A stretch of DNA of 64,000 nucleotides from Leifsonia sp040686855 (lineage in GTDB: Bacteria; Actinomycetota; Actinomycetes; Actinomycetales; Microbacteriaceae): NCBI RefSeq assembly GCF_040686855.1, contig NZ_JBFBOG010000001.1:248001-312000 (forward strand). The letters run 5' to 3'. Below the pieces are notes generated by a model, which saw nothing but the letters and a program-made list of their open reading frames with translations, was not told the origin of the DNA and searched no databases. Position 1 is the stretch's first letter; every line of letters starts with the position of its first letter. The translations under genes were made by a program, and so were the position numbers. Positions 33,782 to 41,913 of this stretch are shown here, piece after piece.

Positions 33782-34627
33782 ATGTCGCCCCGCAGAAGCC
33801 CGAACCCCGACCGCACCGCCGGTGCGCGCCCCGGGGAGGATGTCGCCGAGCTGCTCTCCGAGCCGACTCCCCTGCTCGACCCGTCCGATGCCGCCGTGCA
33901 GGCGGACGAGCGCGAAACGCGCGACGCCGGCCCGGACCTGCCGAACATCCCGCTGCTCGACGCCTCCCTCGCCAACCCGGCGGACGTCAAGCCGACCTGG
34001 CGCGGATGGATCCATGCGGGCACGTTCCCGGTCACCATCGCGGCCGGCATCGTCCTGATCTGCCTGGCGCACGGAGCCCCGGCGAAGTGGGCGTCGGCGG
34101 TGTTCATGCTGACCTCGATGCTGCTGTTCGGCAACTCGGCGCTGTACCACCGCTTCAACTGGCGACCGCGCACCAAGGTCATCCTGAAGCGCATCGACCA
34201 CGCGAACATCTTCCTGCTCATCGCCGGCACGTACACCCCGCTGGCGGTCCTCGCTCTGCCGCCGGACAAGGGCATCCTGCTGCTCTCGCTCGTCTGGGCC
34301 GGGGCGCTGCTCGGGATCGGGTTCCGGGTGTTCTGGATCACGGCGCCGCGCTGGCTGTACGTCCCGATCTACGTGGCGCTCGGCTGGGCGGCCCTCATGT
34401 ACATCGTCGACCTGGTGAACGCGAACGTCGCGATGATGGTCCTCGTGCTCGTGGGCGGCATCCTGTACACGATCGGCGCTGTCATCTACGGGATGAAGCG
34501 GCCGAACCCGTTCCCCGGGAAGTTCGGGTTCCACGAGATCTTCCACACGCTCACGGTGCTCGCGTTCCTCTGCCACTGGACGGCGACGCTGCTGATCGCG
34601 ATGCATCCCGCCTACAACGCGGGCTGA
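33782..34627 (+). CDS. hemolysin III / PAQR family membrane protein
   Basis: A 281-residue protein: a long hydrophilic N-terminus (about 1-75), unusual for the family, then seven hydrophobic helices. The metal-site signature is visible: S-A-L-Y-H-R-F in helix 2 region, R-I-D-H-A-N-I-F, and the C-terminal H-E-I-F-H-T-L ... F-L-C-H-W. It is divergent from uppS, 90 bases apart, an arrangement I recognise from other Microbacteriaceae. Function in bacteria is unclear. Confidence 0.88.
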   Translation: MSPRRSPNPDRTAGARPGEDVAELLSEPTPLLDPSDAAVQADERETRDAGPDLPNIPLLDASLANPADVKPTWRGWIHAGTFPVTIAAGIVLICLAHGAPAKWASAVFMLTSMLLFGNSALYHRFNWRPRTKVILKRIDHANIFLLIAGTYTPLAVLALPPDKGILLLSLVWAGALLGIGFRVFWITAPRWLYVPIYVALGWAALMYIVDLVNANVAMMVLVLVGGILYTIGAVIYGMKRPNPFPGKFGFHEIFHTLTVLAFLCHWTATLLIAMHPAYNAG

Positions 34628-34630
34628 CGC

Positions 34631-35083
34631 TCAGGTCGGCAGCGCGCGGCGTCCCGTCACCTGCTTCATCACCAGCGTGGAGCTGAGCTTGCGTACGCCC
34701 GGCAGGGCGCCGAGCGGGCCGTCGAAGAGCTCCTGATAGGCCGTCAGGTCGGCGGTGAGCACGCGGAGCATGTAGTCCGGGTCGCCGAACAGCCGCTCGG
34801 CCTGCACGATGTTCCGGATGGCGAGCACGCCCTCCTCGAACGCGCCGACGGTCTCCGGGTCGGTGCGGTCGATGGTCACGAATACGATCGCCTCGAAGTT
34901 GAGCCCGACCGCCGCGGGCGACACGACCGCGCGGTACTGCTCGATGACGCCGTCGCGCTCGAGTTCGCGCACCCGCCGGTGGCACGGGGACAGCGTCAGT
35001 CCGACGCGCGCGGCGAGGTCGGTGAGGCTGAGCCGGCCGTCTTCCTGCAATGCCGCAAGGATCTCCCTGTCGATGGCGTCCAT
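34631..35083 (-). CDS. Lrp/AsnC family transcriptional regulator
   Basis: A 150-residue regulator starting MDAIDREIL. The N-terminal HTH (about 5-50) has L-S-L-T-D-L-A-A-R-V-G-L-T-L-S-P-C-H-R-R, and the C-terminal RAM domain (about 65-145) senses amino acids. It is divergent from the LysE-type exporter with 95 bases between, the classic arrangement of an amino-acid exporter and its Lrp-type activator. The open frame upstream of 35083 is not coding. Confidence 0.9.
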   Translation of the reverse strand: MDAIDREILAALQEDGRLSLTDLAARVGLTLSPCHRRVRELERDGVIEQYRAVVSPAAVGLNFEAIVFVTIDRTDPETVGAFEEGVLAIRNIVQAERLFGDPDYMLRVLTADLTAYQELFDGPLGALPGVRKLSSTLVMKQVTGRRALPT

Positions 35084-35178
35084 GGGGTGAATTCTTCCAC
35101 ATCCAGCGCGTCTGCGCCCGAAAGTAGCAAGCACCTGTCGCCTCTCCTGGCATAGCTTTCCCCTGACATCGAAAGGGG

Positions 35179-35814
35179 ATGCTGATGGATCCGGCACTGG
35201 CACTGGGGTTCTGGGGCGTGACCGTGCTGCTCGTCTGCACGCCGGGCGCCGACTGGGCGTACGCGGTCTCGGTCGGGGTCGGCGGCCGGAGCCTCGCGCC
35301 GTCGATCGGCGGCATCCTGTTCGGCTACCTGGTGGTCGTGTGCGCCGTCGCTGTCGGTTTGGGCGCACTGGTGGCGGCGAATCCGGTGCTGATGGACGTG
35401 CTCACCATCGGCGGCGCGCTGTACCTGCTCTGGCTCGGGATCGGCGGCCTCGTCCGGTCGGCGGGCCCACTCACCGCGCACGCGGACACCGGCGCGGCCG
35501 GCTCGCCCCTGGCGTCCTTCTTGCGGGGTGCGGGCGTGAGCGGCTTCAACCCGAAGGGCCTGCTGGTGCTCGTCGCCCTGGTGCCGCAGTTCACCTCGAC
35601 GCACACCGACTGGGCGCCGGCCGCGCAGATGCTGCTGCTCGGCGGGATGTTCGTCGCGACCTGCGCGGTCGTCTACCCGGCTGTCGCGATGCTGGCCCGG
35701 CGACTGCTCGCGGCGCGGCCGCGCGGGACGGTCATCATGTCGCGCGTGTCGGCCATCGCCATGACGCTGATCGGGGTGTCGCTGCTGGCGGAGCGGGTGG
35801 CGCAGTTCTGGTGA
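35179..35814 (+). CDS. LysE/RhtB family amino-acid exporter
   Basis: A 211-residue, six-helix exporter. The signature G-A-D-W-A-Y-A-V-S-V-G-V-G-G-R-S after the first helix and G-F-N-P-K-G-L-L in the middle match the LysE/RhtB family. The ATG at 35179 follows GAAAGGGG (35185 is an alternative). It is probably induced by the divergent Lrp-type regulator when its amino acid accumulates. The specific amino acid is unknown. Confidence 0.9.
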   Translation: MLMDPALALGFWGVTVLLVCTPGADWAYAVSVGVGGRSLAPSIGGILFGYLVVVCAVAVGLGALVAANPVLMDVLTIGGALYLLWLGIGGLVRSAGPLTAHADTGAAGSPLASFLRGAGVSGFNPKGLLVLVALVPQFTSTHTDWAPAAQMLLLGGMFVATCAVVYPAVAMLARRLLAARPRGTVIMSRVSAIAMTLIGVSLLAERVAQFW

Positions 35815-35911
35815 GGGCCCGTCCTACGCGCAATTGAGGCCACCGTCCCTTTTAAGTCGCCCGATATTGATACCTTAACGCTTCATTCATGATGAGCTGT
35901 AAGGAGCAGAT

Positions 35912-36202
35912 ATGGCGAGAGCGGTCGGTGTCGATGTCGGGAGGTTGCGAGCGGGCGCGCACTCGCTGAAAGGCGCGGTGTGCGGGAAGCGTCCATCGGC
36001 GGACGAGTCGCACGGTTTCGGTTCGTGGACGGCGCGGGACGCGGTAGAGCGCTTCGAGGCGTACTGGGTGTCCGGGCAGTCGTCAGTCGATGACTCGATG
36101 GCGGGACTCGCGGGGGCGCTGTCCAAGGCCGCCGACGCCTACGAGCAGCGGGACGCGAAGGATGCGGTCGCTCTGCGCCAGGGGGTATTCGTTGGCTTCT
36201 AG
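35912..36202 (+). CDS. WXG100-like small helical protein, partner of the hydrolase
   Basis: A 96-residue predominantly helical protein with an A-Y-W turn near the middle and the C-terminal helix pattern L-x-x-A-L-x-x-A-A-D-A-Y-E-x-R-D. Size and pattern resemble WXG100/ESX-type secretion partners, although the canonical W-x-G is not exact (Y-W-V-S-G). It is preceded by TAAGGAG and an AT-richer leader (35815-35911). Its end overlaps the next gene by 11 bases, so the two are coupled, as expected for a secretion chaperone or co-secreted partner. Confidence 0.55.
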   Translation: MARAVGVDVGRLRAGAHSLKGAVCGKRPSADESHGFGSWTARDAVERFEAYWVSGQSSVDDSMAGLAGALSKAADAYEQRDAKDAVALRQGVFVGF

Positions 36203-38195
36203 GGCGCACGACTGGTCGCCGCTCGGTCTGGACTCGGATCCGACGCCGGGTGATCACGCGATCGTGGACGCCTTCGCGACCCACCTGCGGCGCTGGTCCG
36301 ATCGACTGCAGCACCAGTCCAGGACAGCGAAGGACGTGCTGGATTCACAGCTGGACGCGTCGGCATGGTCGGGCCTCGCCGCGGATATCTTCCGGCAGCG
36401 GCTGCGGTCGGCGGCCTCGGCCGCGTCGGAGGCGGCCGGCCGGCACGCCCAGGGCGCTGAGGCGGCGTCGCGGTGGTCGGCCTCGCTTCACCTGGCACAG
36501 GATGATGCGGATCGGGCGCTGCGGGAAGCAGAGGACGCGCTAGCAGAATTGCACGCGCAGGAGGCCGCCATGGCAGCGCTCGGCCCGGAGTATGCCGCCT
36601 TGGTCATGGCGCTGAAAGTCGTGGAGAAGGCCTACGCCTCCACCGAGAAGCCGCCGCCGGGAAAGACCGCACCGTCCCATTCGGAGGTCACGGCCGCGCG
36701 GAAGAAGGAGCAGGCGGCGGCCGACGGGCTGGCGCAGGCGCGGCTTCGTGCCCAGGATGCGCAGGAACGCCTCGACGCCGCCAGACGGCGCGCCCGGGAG
36801 GCGGAAGAACAGTACGACGCCGATGAACGGGCCTTCGCCCGCGCCCTCGACGACGCTCTGCACGGCGCTGCGACCCGAGCGCCGAAGCGGGAGATGGCGA
36901 CCTTCGGCTCCACGGTCGGCAAGCTCTCCCGCATCCCTGTTTCGGCGAGCGTCAACGCGTCGCTGATGGACACGTTGAAGACGCTGACGCCGGACGAGCT
37001 GAAGGCGCTGATGGCCCAGAGGCCCGAGCTCGCGCAACAGTTCTGGGAACACCCGCCGTCGGCGGACAAGGTTGCGGGATGGTGGGCGGGGTTGGCCGAG
37101 GACGTCCGGGCTTCGTGGCAGAAGGCTGCGCCCGGCATCCTGGGCAACCTCGCCGGCCTGCCGTACTCCGTCCGCAAGACGTGCAACCTGGCGGTCTACA
37201 AGGAGGCGCAGAAGCACCTCTCCGCTCTCAGTCCCGAGCAGCGCAAGGTACTTGCGGCTCTGAAGAATGTTCTCGCGGACCCCTCAGCCTCGTTGGTGTG
37301 CTTCAACCTCAATGCCAAGGTTCCGATGGTCGCCGTCGGCTACGGCGACCTCGACACTGCCGACACTGTTACGTGGGCCGCACCCGGGATGTTCTCCGAC
37401 GCCGCCGACGGCACCGCGAGCTGGTCCCTGGCGGCGAGGAACCTCTTCGACGAGCAGAACGATCGTGACGGGAGCAGGACGCATGCGACGGTCGCTTGGT
37501 TGGGCTATGACACGCCGGATCTGGGCAGCGTGAACACCCCGGCGTTGGCGCAGGACGGAGCCTGGCGATTCGCAAACGAGCTGGACGGTACCCACGCCAC
37601 CCGAGCCGCGCAGTCGCGGGCGCCGCTCCCGTACGTGTCCGTGATCGCACACTCCTACGGCACCACGATGGCCGCCGACGCGTTGGTCCATACGAAGTAC
37701 CCGATCGATTCCTTCACCATGCTGGGTTCCGCCGGCATCGACACCACGGTCGTGAGATCCCTATCCGACCTGCACGTTAAGACAGACGGCGGTATACCGG
37801 CGATCTACACCACCATAGCCAGGCAGGATTTCACCGCCCCCTTCGGATCCGTCCTCGGCGGACGCGCGCAACCGAACCCCGAGGCCGTCTGGTCGCCCGG
37901 GGCGAGCATAGCCGGCGCGGTCTTACCCGCAGCCGGACTCTCGCACACCCTCCGCGGCATGGGCGGCGCGCAATCGTTCTCTGCCGAAGGAGCTACGCTC
38001 CTCGGGGAAGTACTCAAGCCCACCCAGGGACACAGCGCCATTGGCGCCAACATCGACGGACGGAATCCCCTCAACGGAACCGCCCCCGCGGGCTACGGAT
38101 ACCTCGACCCGTACACAGAGTCGTTGCGCAACACGGCCTACACCACGACCGGTCTGCCCGGAAAAGTCGTCGGCGGATTGAAGACGAACCGATGA
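36192..38195 (+). CDS. large protein with helical N-terminus and DUF1023 alpha/beta-hydrolase domain
   Basis: About 667 residues from a TTG at 36192, chosen because AGGGGG sits 8 bases upstream and the frame above it overlaps the neighbour. The N-terminal ~300 residues form WXG/LXG-like helices and a long coiled coil (about 120-235). The C-terminal ~350 residues are a DUF1023-type alpha/beta hydrolase with nucleophile elbow A-H-S-Y-G-T (Ser488) and plausible partners Asp546 and His585. There is no signal peptide. By architecture it is a candidate type VII-type secreted lipase/esterase effector; that is inference, and no ESX machinery is in the window. Confidence 0.7.
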   Translation: MASRAHDWSPLGLDSDPTPGDHAIVDAFATHLRRWSDRLQHQSRTAKDVLDSQLDASAWSGLAADIFRQRLRSAASAASEAAGRHAQGAEAASRWSASLHLAQDDADRALREAEDALAELHAQEAAMAALGPEYAALVMALKVVEKAYASTEKPPPGKTAPSHSEVTAARKKEQAAADGLAQARLRAQDAQERLDAARRRAREAEEQYDADERAFARALDDALHGAATRAPKREMATFGSTVGKLSRIPVSASVNASLMDTLKTLTPDELKALMAQRPELAQQFWEHPPSADKVAGWWAGLAEDVRASWQKAAPGILGNLAGLPYSVRKTCNLAVYKEAQKHLSALSPEQRKVLAALKNVLADPSASLVCFNLNAKVPMVAVGYGDLDTADTVTWAAPGMFSDAADGTASWSLAARNLFDEQNDRDGSRTHATVAWLGYDTPDLGSVNTPALAQDGAWRFANELDGTHATRAAQSRAPLPYVSVIAHSYGTTMAADALVHTKYPIDSFTMLGSAGIDTTVVRSLSDLHVKTDGGIPAIYTTIARQDFTAPFGSVLGGRAQPNPEAVWSPGASIAGAVLPAAGLSHTLRGMGGAQSFSAEGATLLGEVLKPTQGHSAIGANIDGRNPLNGTAPAGYGYLDPYTESLRNTAYTTTGLPGKVVGGLKTNR

Positions 38196-39049
38196 CTTCT
38201 TACTCACGGGCCAGCGGCCCGATCATCAACACCGGCAGGCTGACCCTCGTCGCAGCGCTGACTGCCACCCTGCTAGGAGGATGTATGTCCGTTCCCCCGC
38301 TCAGCGGCCCCGCCGCCCCCCAAAGCCCCGGAACACGGCAAAAAACGATCGCCGAACTGCTCACTCAGTGGGAAGAACTCACCAGGGACGCCATGGCCGC
38401 CACCGGCGACACCGAAAACTGGTACCGAAGTCCGATCATCGAAAAGATCCTCTGGGACCCCAAAGACGAATGGGTCAGCCTCGCGCCCTGTTCCACCAGG
38501 GGTTCGAAAGACTCCCATCACATAAACGCAAGCGTCCAGCACGAGCCCTTCGGACTCGATCCACACCTGATCATGGACAAACTCATCGCCCACCTGAAGG
38601 AGAAGGGCTTCACACTCACCAGGGGTATGGACTGGACCCCTCCCGACGGGGAAACCACCGTCGATGCCCTGCTTGATCGGGCCGACGGCGTCCGATACGG
38701 ACTCTTCGCCTCCACCGACCTCGTTTCCATCCACGTCTACACCGAATGTTCCACCCACCCCTCCATCGACGACTGGGCGGAGGCGCGTCTTCAGAAGCGG
38801 TTCGAGTCCCTGTTCCCGACGCCTCGTGCTACACCTTCCGCCTCTCCGGGTGAGGGCAAGGCCGGCACCGGACACAACACAATGGCTGCCGCCATCGACC
38901 CTGCGAACCCGTTCCGTCAGTTCCTGAGGGAGGAATCCGCACCCGCGCCTGAGGATGCCCTCGACCACTCGGATCTGTTCAGTCAATTCCGCGAGGACAT
39001 GTCCCCGTCTGCGGAAACCAGAGCGGAAGACGACGGGTGGGTGTGGTGA
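38192..39049 (+). CDS. putative immunity or partner lipoprotein
   Basis: A 285-residue lipoprotein: hydrophobic signal, then lipobox L-G-G-C with Cys31. The mature domain (about 45-215) has alternating strands and helices and several aromatic residues (E-N-W-Y-R-S-P); the C-terminal tail is acidic and low-complexity. GC is about 58-60 % in sampled lines, lower than its surroundings. The start overlaps the hydrolase stop as ATGA. A surface lipoprotein translated with a probable secreted lipase is where an immunity protein would be found; the family itself is not recognised. Confidence 0.65.
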   Translation: MTSYSRASGPIINTGRLTLVAALTATLLGGCMSVPPLSGPAAPQSPGTRQKTIAELLTQWEELTRDAMAATGDTENWYRSPIIEKILWDPKDEWVSLAPCSTRGSKDSHHINASVQHEPFGLDPHLIMDKLIAHLKEKGFTLTRGMDWTPPDGETTVDALLDRADGVRYGLFASTDLVSIHVYTECSTHPSIDDWAEARLQKRFESLFPTPRATPSASPGEGKAGTGHNTMAAAIDPANPFRQFLREESAPAPEDALDHSDLFSQFREDMSPSAETRAEDDGWVW

Positions 39050-39088
39050 CCGTCGGCCGTGACCAGCGCCTGCACGCTTGAACGACGA

Positions 39089-39116
39089 ACGCCCCGGGTC
39101 GCAAGACCCGGGGCGT
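39089..39116. terminator. bidirectional terminator (cassette / greA)
   Basis: Perfect 12-base arms acgccccgggtc and gacccggggcgt with a GCAA tetraloop, between the convergent lipoprotein gene and greA. Confidence 0.85.
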
Positions 39117-39138
39117 CGCACGTCAAGCGATCAACACC

Positions 39139-39630
39139 TCACTGCCCGGTGTACGTCTCCACCTTGGTGACCTCGACCGCGATCTGCCGCCCGTTGGGCG
39201 CGGTGTACTCCGTCTTGTCGCCGACCTTGAGGCCGAGGATGGCCGAGCCGAGCGGGCTCTGCTCGCTGTAGACCGGGAGGTCGGTGCCGGCCGCGATCTC
39301 GCGGTTGCCGATGAGGAAGACGCTCTCGTCGCCCGCGATGGTCGCGGTGATGACGGTGCCGGGCTCGACAACGCCGTGGCTCTCCGGGGCGGCGCCGACG
39401 GTGGCGTTGCGGAGCAGGTTGGTGAGCTGGACGATGCGGGCCTCGATCTTGCCCTGCTCCTCCTTCGCGGCGTGGTAGCCGCCGTTCTCCTTGAGGTCGC
39501 CCTCCTCGCGGGCCGCCTCGATGCGCTTCGCGATCTCATTGCGGCCGTTGACGCTGAGCTCCTCGAGTTCGGCCGAGAGACGGTCGTACGCGTCCTGGGT
39601 CAGAAAGGTGACCTGAGAATCCTGGGACAT
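39139..39630 (-). CDS. greA: transcription elongation factor GreA
   Basis: A 163-residue GreA. The N-terminal coiled-coil finger (about 10-80) includes R-I-E-A-A-R-E-E-G-D-L-K-E-N-G-G-Y with its acidic tip, and the C-terminal FKBP-like domain (about 85-163) contains S-P-L-G-S-A-I-L-G. It rescues backtracked RNA polymerase by stimulating cleavage. The ATG at 39630 follows AAGGAG. Confidence 0.95.
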   Translation of the reverse strand: MSQDSQVTFLTQDAYDRLSAELEELSVNGRNEIAKRIEAAREEGDLKENGGYHAAKEEQGKIEARIVQLTNLLRNATVGAAPESHGVVEPGTVITATIAGDESVFLIGNREIAAGTDLPVYSEQSPLGSAILGLKVGDKTEYTAPNGRQIAVEVTKVETYTGQ

Positions 39631-39742
39631 GATGAACTCCTTCGCGCCTCGCGCGGCGATCGCCGCCGGAAGCAGATGGGCCGGTCCTCCGACCGGTGCT
39701 AAAGTCGACGCCCCGGCGATGCCGGGGCGTATCCGCACAATA

Positions 39743-40159
39743 CTAGGTCAGCCAGCAGCTGTCGATCAAACCCGTGTTGGGTGTCATGATCGTCCGGATC
39801 GACTCCTTGTACGCGGTGAGGCGGGTGTCCGATCCGGGGTACTGAACGATGCGCCATCCGACGACCGCGAAGTCCTCGTTGAGGGCCTGGATGGCGCAGG
39901 TCACCGGCGTCCCGGGAGGGGCGTTGATGGTGAACGAGATGTCCACGTGGTGGTCGTCGGGGATCGTGTAGGCGGTGTCCGTCGCCTCGAGGTCGGCCTG
40001 GTCGTTGTCCCACCCGGCCCAGAACACCCACGCCGTCACGACGGCGACGAGGCCGATCAGGCCGCCGATGAGCAGCCAGCGCTCGCGGCGCTTGCGCTGG
40101 GGCGTGCGGCCGTAACGGCTGTCGAGCCGTGCGCTGGGGGTCGGAGTCGTCGCCGTCAT
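39743..40159 (-). CDS. DUF4307 membrane-anchored protein
   Basis: A 138-residue protein with a short basic cytoplasmic N-terminus containing R-Y-G-R, one membrane helix (about 29-50) and a C-terminal extracytoplasmic domain with a conserved cysteine pair. This family sits between greA and mca in many actinobacteria, and does so here with greA downstream and the mca remnant divergent. Function unknown. Confidence 0.85.
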   Translation of the reverse strand: MTATTPTPSARLDSRYGRTPQRKRRERWLLIGGLIGLVAVVTAWVFWAGWDNDQADLEATDTAYTIPDDHHVDISFTINAPPGTPVTCAIQALNEDFAVVGWRIVQYPGSDTRLTAYKESIRTIMTPNTGLIDSCWLT

Positions 40160-40241
40160 GCGTGCCGTCCTGTCCGACCTTCCCGCTCGGTGGCCTGCCG
40201 CCGGGCGACGGTAGGCTGGAACAAGACTAGGAGACGAAGCT

Positions 40242-40313
40242 GTGAACACTGCCCCCCGCGTGGCGACCGCGATCCCCCAGACCGACCTCTTCTCCGGGGC
40301 GGTCGCCGAGTGA
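40242..40313 (+). pseudogene. mca: mca remnant: start and tail of mycothiol S-conjugate amidase
   Basis: A 23-codon ORF opening at GTG 40242 behind a good AGGAGA. Its C-terminal pattern I-P-Q-T-D-L-F-S-G matches the terminal P-x-T-[D/E]-L-F-x-G tail I know from mycobacterial Mca. It sits exactly where mca belongs, between DUF4307 and the small membrane protein, and its stop overlaps the next GTG. All catalytic sequence (including the H-x-D-D zinc motif of the LmbE fold) is absent, so this looks like an in-frame internal deletion leaving the expression signals. Confidence 0.65.
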
Positions 40314-40579
40314 TCGCCGACGCCCTGCTGCGCGCCTCCGCGCTCCTCGCCGCGACGCCCACGCCGACCCCGTCCGGCGCCCCGGCCGACGACTCCGTCA
40401 CGCCGGGCGTGCTCGGGTTCGTGGTCACGTTCCTGATCGCGGTGGTCGTCGTGCTGCTGGTGATCGACATGGTGCGACGCATCCGCCGGGTGCGCTACCG
40501 CGCCGAGATCGGCGAGAAGCTGGACGCGGAGCAGGCGGGCGAGGACGGCGCCGGGCGCCCGGAGGACCGCGAGAGCTGA
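40310..40579 (+). CDS. small single-pass membrane protein (Rv1083-like position)
   Basis: An 89-residue protein with a short extracytoplasmic Thr/Pro-rich segment, one strong membrane helix (about 38-58) and a basic then acidic cytoplasmic tail. The GTG overlaps the mca-remnant stop (GTGA). A small membrane protein of this size follows mca in mycobacteria. Function unknown; its translation may depend on the retained mini-ORF. Confidence 0.65.
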   Translation: MIADALLRASALLAATPTPTPSGAPADDSVTPGVLGFVVTFLIAVVVVLLVIDMVRRIRRVRYRAEIGEKLDAEQAGEDGAGRPEDRES

Positions 40580-40603
40580 CCGCTCGTCACGCCGGGACGG
40601 CGG

Positions 40604-41863
40604 CTACTCGTCGTCCACGACGGGGTCGTACCCAGCGGCGCGGAGCGCGTCGATGACGTGCCGCCGGTGCTCCGTGCCGCGCGTCTCGACGCTCACGTCG
40701 AGCTCCACCTGGCTGAGCTGCATCCCGCGGCCGTGCCGGGTGTGCAGCACCTCGACCACATTGGCGTTCACACCCGCCAGGATCTCGGCGATGCGCGCCA
40801 GCTGTCCCGGGCGGTCCGGCAGCATGATGGTCAGCTTGAGGTAGCGGTCGGACGCGGCGAGGCCCTGGCTGATCACGCGCTGCATGAGCAGCGGGTCGAT
40901 GTTGCCTCCGGAGAGGATGGCGACCGTGGTGCCGTCGGATGGGACCGCCCCGGCGAGGATGGCCGCGACGCCCGCGGCGCCCGCCGGCTCCACGACGAGC
41001 TTCGCCCGCTCCAGCAGCACGACCATGGCACGGGCGATGTCGTCCTCGGACACGGTGACGACCTGGTCGACCGCCTCGCGGATGATCTCGAAGTTGAGCG
41101 CGCCCGGCCGGCTGACCGCGATGCCGTCGGCGATCGTCGCGACCAGCGCGATGTCGGTCGGCTCCCCCGCCGCCAGCGAGGGCGGGTAGGCCGCGGCGTT
41201 GGCCGCCTGCACGCCGATGACGCGGACCTCGCGCCCGTCGCGGGCGGCGCGCTGCTTGACCGCGCTGGCGACGCCCGAGATGAGGCCGCCGCCGCCGATC
41301 GGAACGACGATCGTGCGCACGTCCGGGACATCGTCCAGGATCTCGAGCCCGAGCGTGCCCTGACCGGCCACGACATCCGGGTGGTCGAACGGCGGGATGA
41401 GGACCGCGCCGGTCTCCGCCGCGAAGTCGGCGGCCGCGCGCAGCGTCTCGTCGACGATGCTGCCGCTCAGCACGACGTCCGCGCCGTATGCGCGCGTCGC
41501 CTGGAACTTGGGGATGGCCACGCCGACCGGCATGAAGATCGTCGCGTGGATGCCGAGCTCTCGTGCCGCGAACGCGACGCCCTGCGCGTGGTTGCCGGCG
41601 GAGGCCGCCACGACTCCACGGGCGCGCTCCTCGGCGCTCAGCTTCGACATCCGGTTGTAGGCGCCGCGGATCTTGTAGGAGCCGGTGCGCTGAAGGTTCT
41701 CGCACTTCAGCAGGACCGGCACGCCGAGCAGGTCGGCCAGGTACCGCGAGCTCTCGATCGGAGTGGGCTGGGCCACGCGGGCGACGATGCCGCGCGCGGA
41801 CTCGAACTCGTCCAGGCTGGGGCCTGCGAACGGGGTGCGCGTGTGATCGGTCGCGGTTGCCAC
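40604..41863 (-). CDS. ilvA: threonine ammonia-lyase (threonine deaminase)
   Basis: A 419-residue fold-type II PLP enzyme converting threonine to 2-oxobutyrate for isoleucine synthesis or threonine catabolism. The PLP lysine is Lys64 in G-S-Y-K-I-R-G-A-Y-N; the phosphate-binding G-G-G-G-L near residue 190 is visible; the C-terminal ~85 residues form an ACT-like regulatory domain (L-P-D-R-P-G-Q-L-A-R-I). A single ACT domain and this length match the IlvA/TdcB type common in actinobacteria. Confidence 0.92.
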   Translation of the reverse strand: MATATDHTRTPFAGPSLDEFESARGIVARVAQPTPIESSRYLADLLGVPVLLKCENLQRTGSYKIRGAYNRMSKLSAEERARGVVAASAGNHAQGVAFAARELGIHATIFMPVGVAIPKFQATRAYGADVVLSGSIVDETLRAAADFAAETGAVLIPPFDHPDVVAGQGTLGLEILDDVPDVRTIVVPIGGGGLISGVASAVKQRAARDGREVRVIGVQAANAAAYPPSLAAGEPTDIALVATIADGIAVSRPGALNFEIIREAVDQVVTVSEDDIARAMVVLLERAKLVVEPAGAAGVAAILAGAVPSDGTTVAILSGGNIDPLLMQRVISQGLAASDRYLKLTIMLPDRPGQLARIAEILAGVNANVVEVLHTRHGRGMQLSQVELDVSVETRGTEHRRHVIDALRAAGYDPVVDDE

Positions 41864-41913
41864 GGGGTCAGCCTAGCCGCGGTCGTATTCCGATGGATGT
41901 ATGCGGTCGACGC

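Noticed and set aside
40242..40313. Reading the 23-codon ORF as an ordinary attenuator leader peptide
   Set aside because: No run of regulatory codons or following terminator; the match to the Mca tail and exact synteny fit a deletion remnant better.
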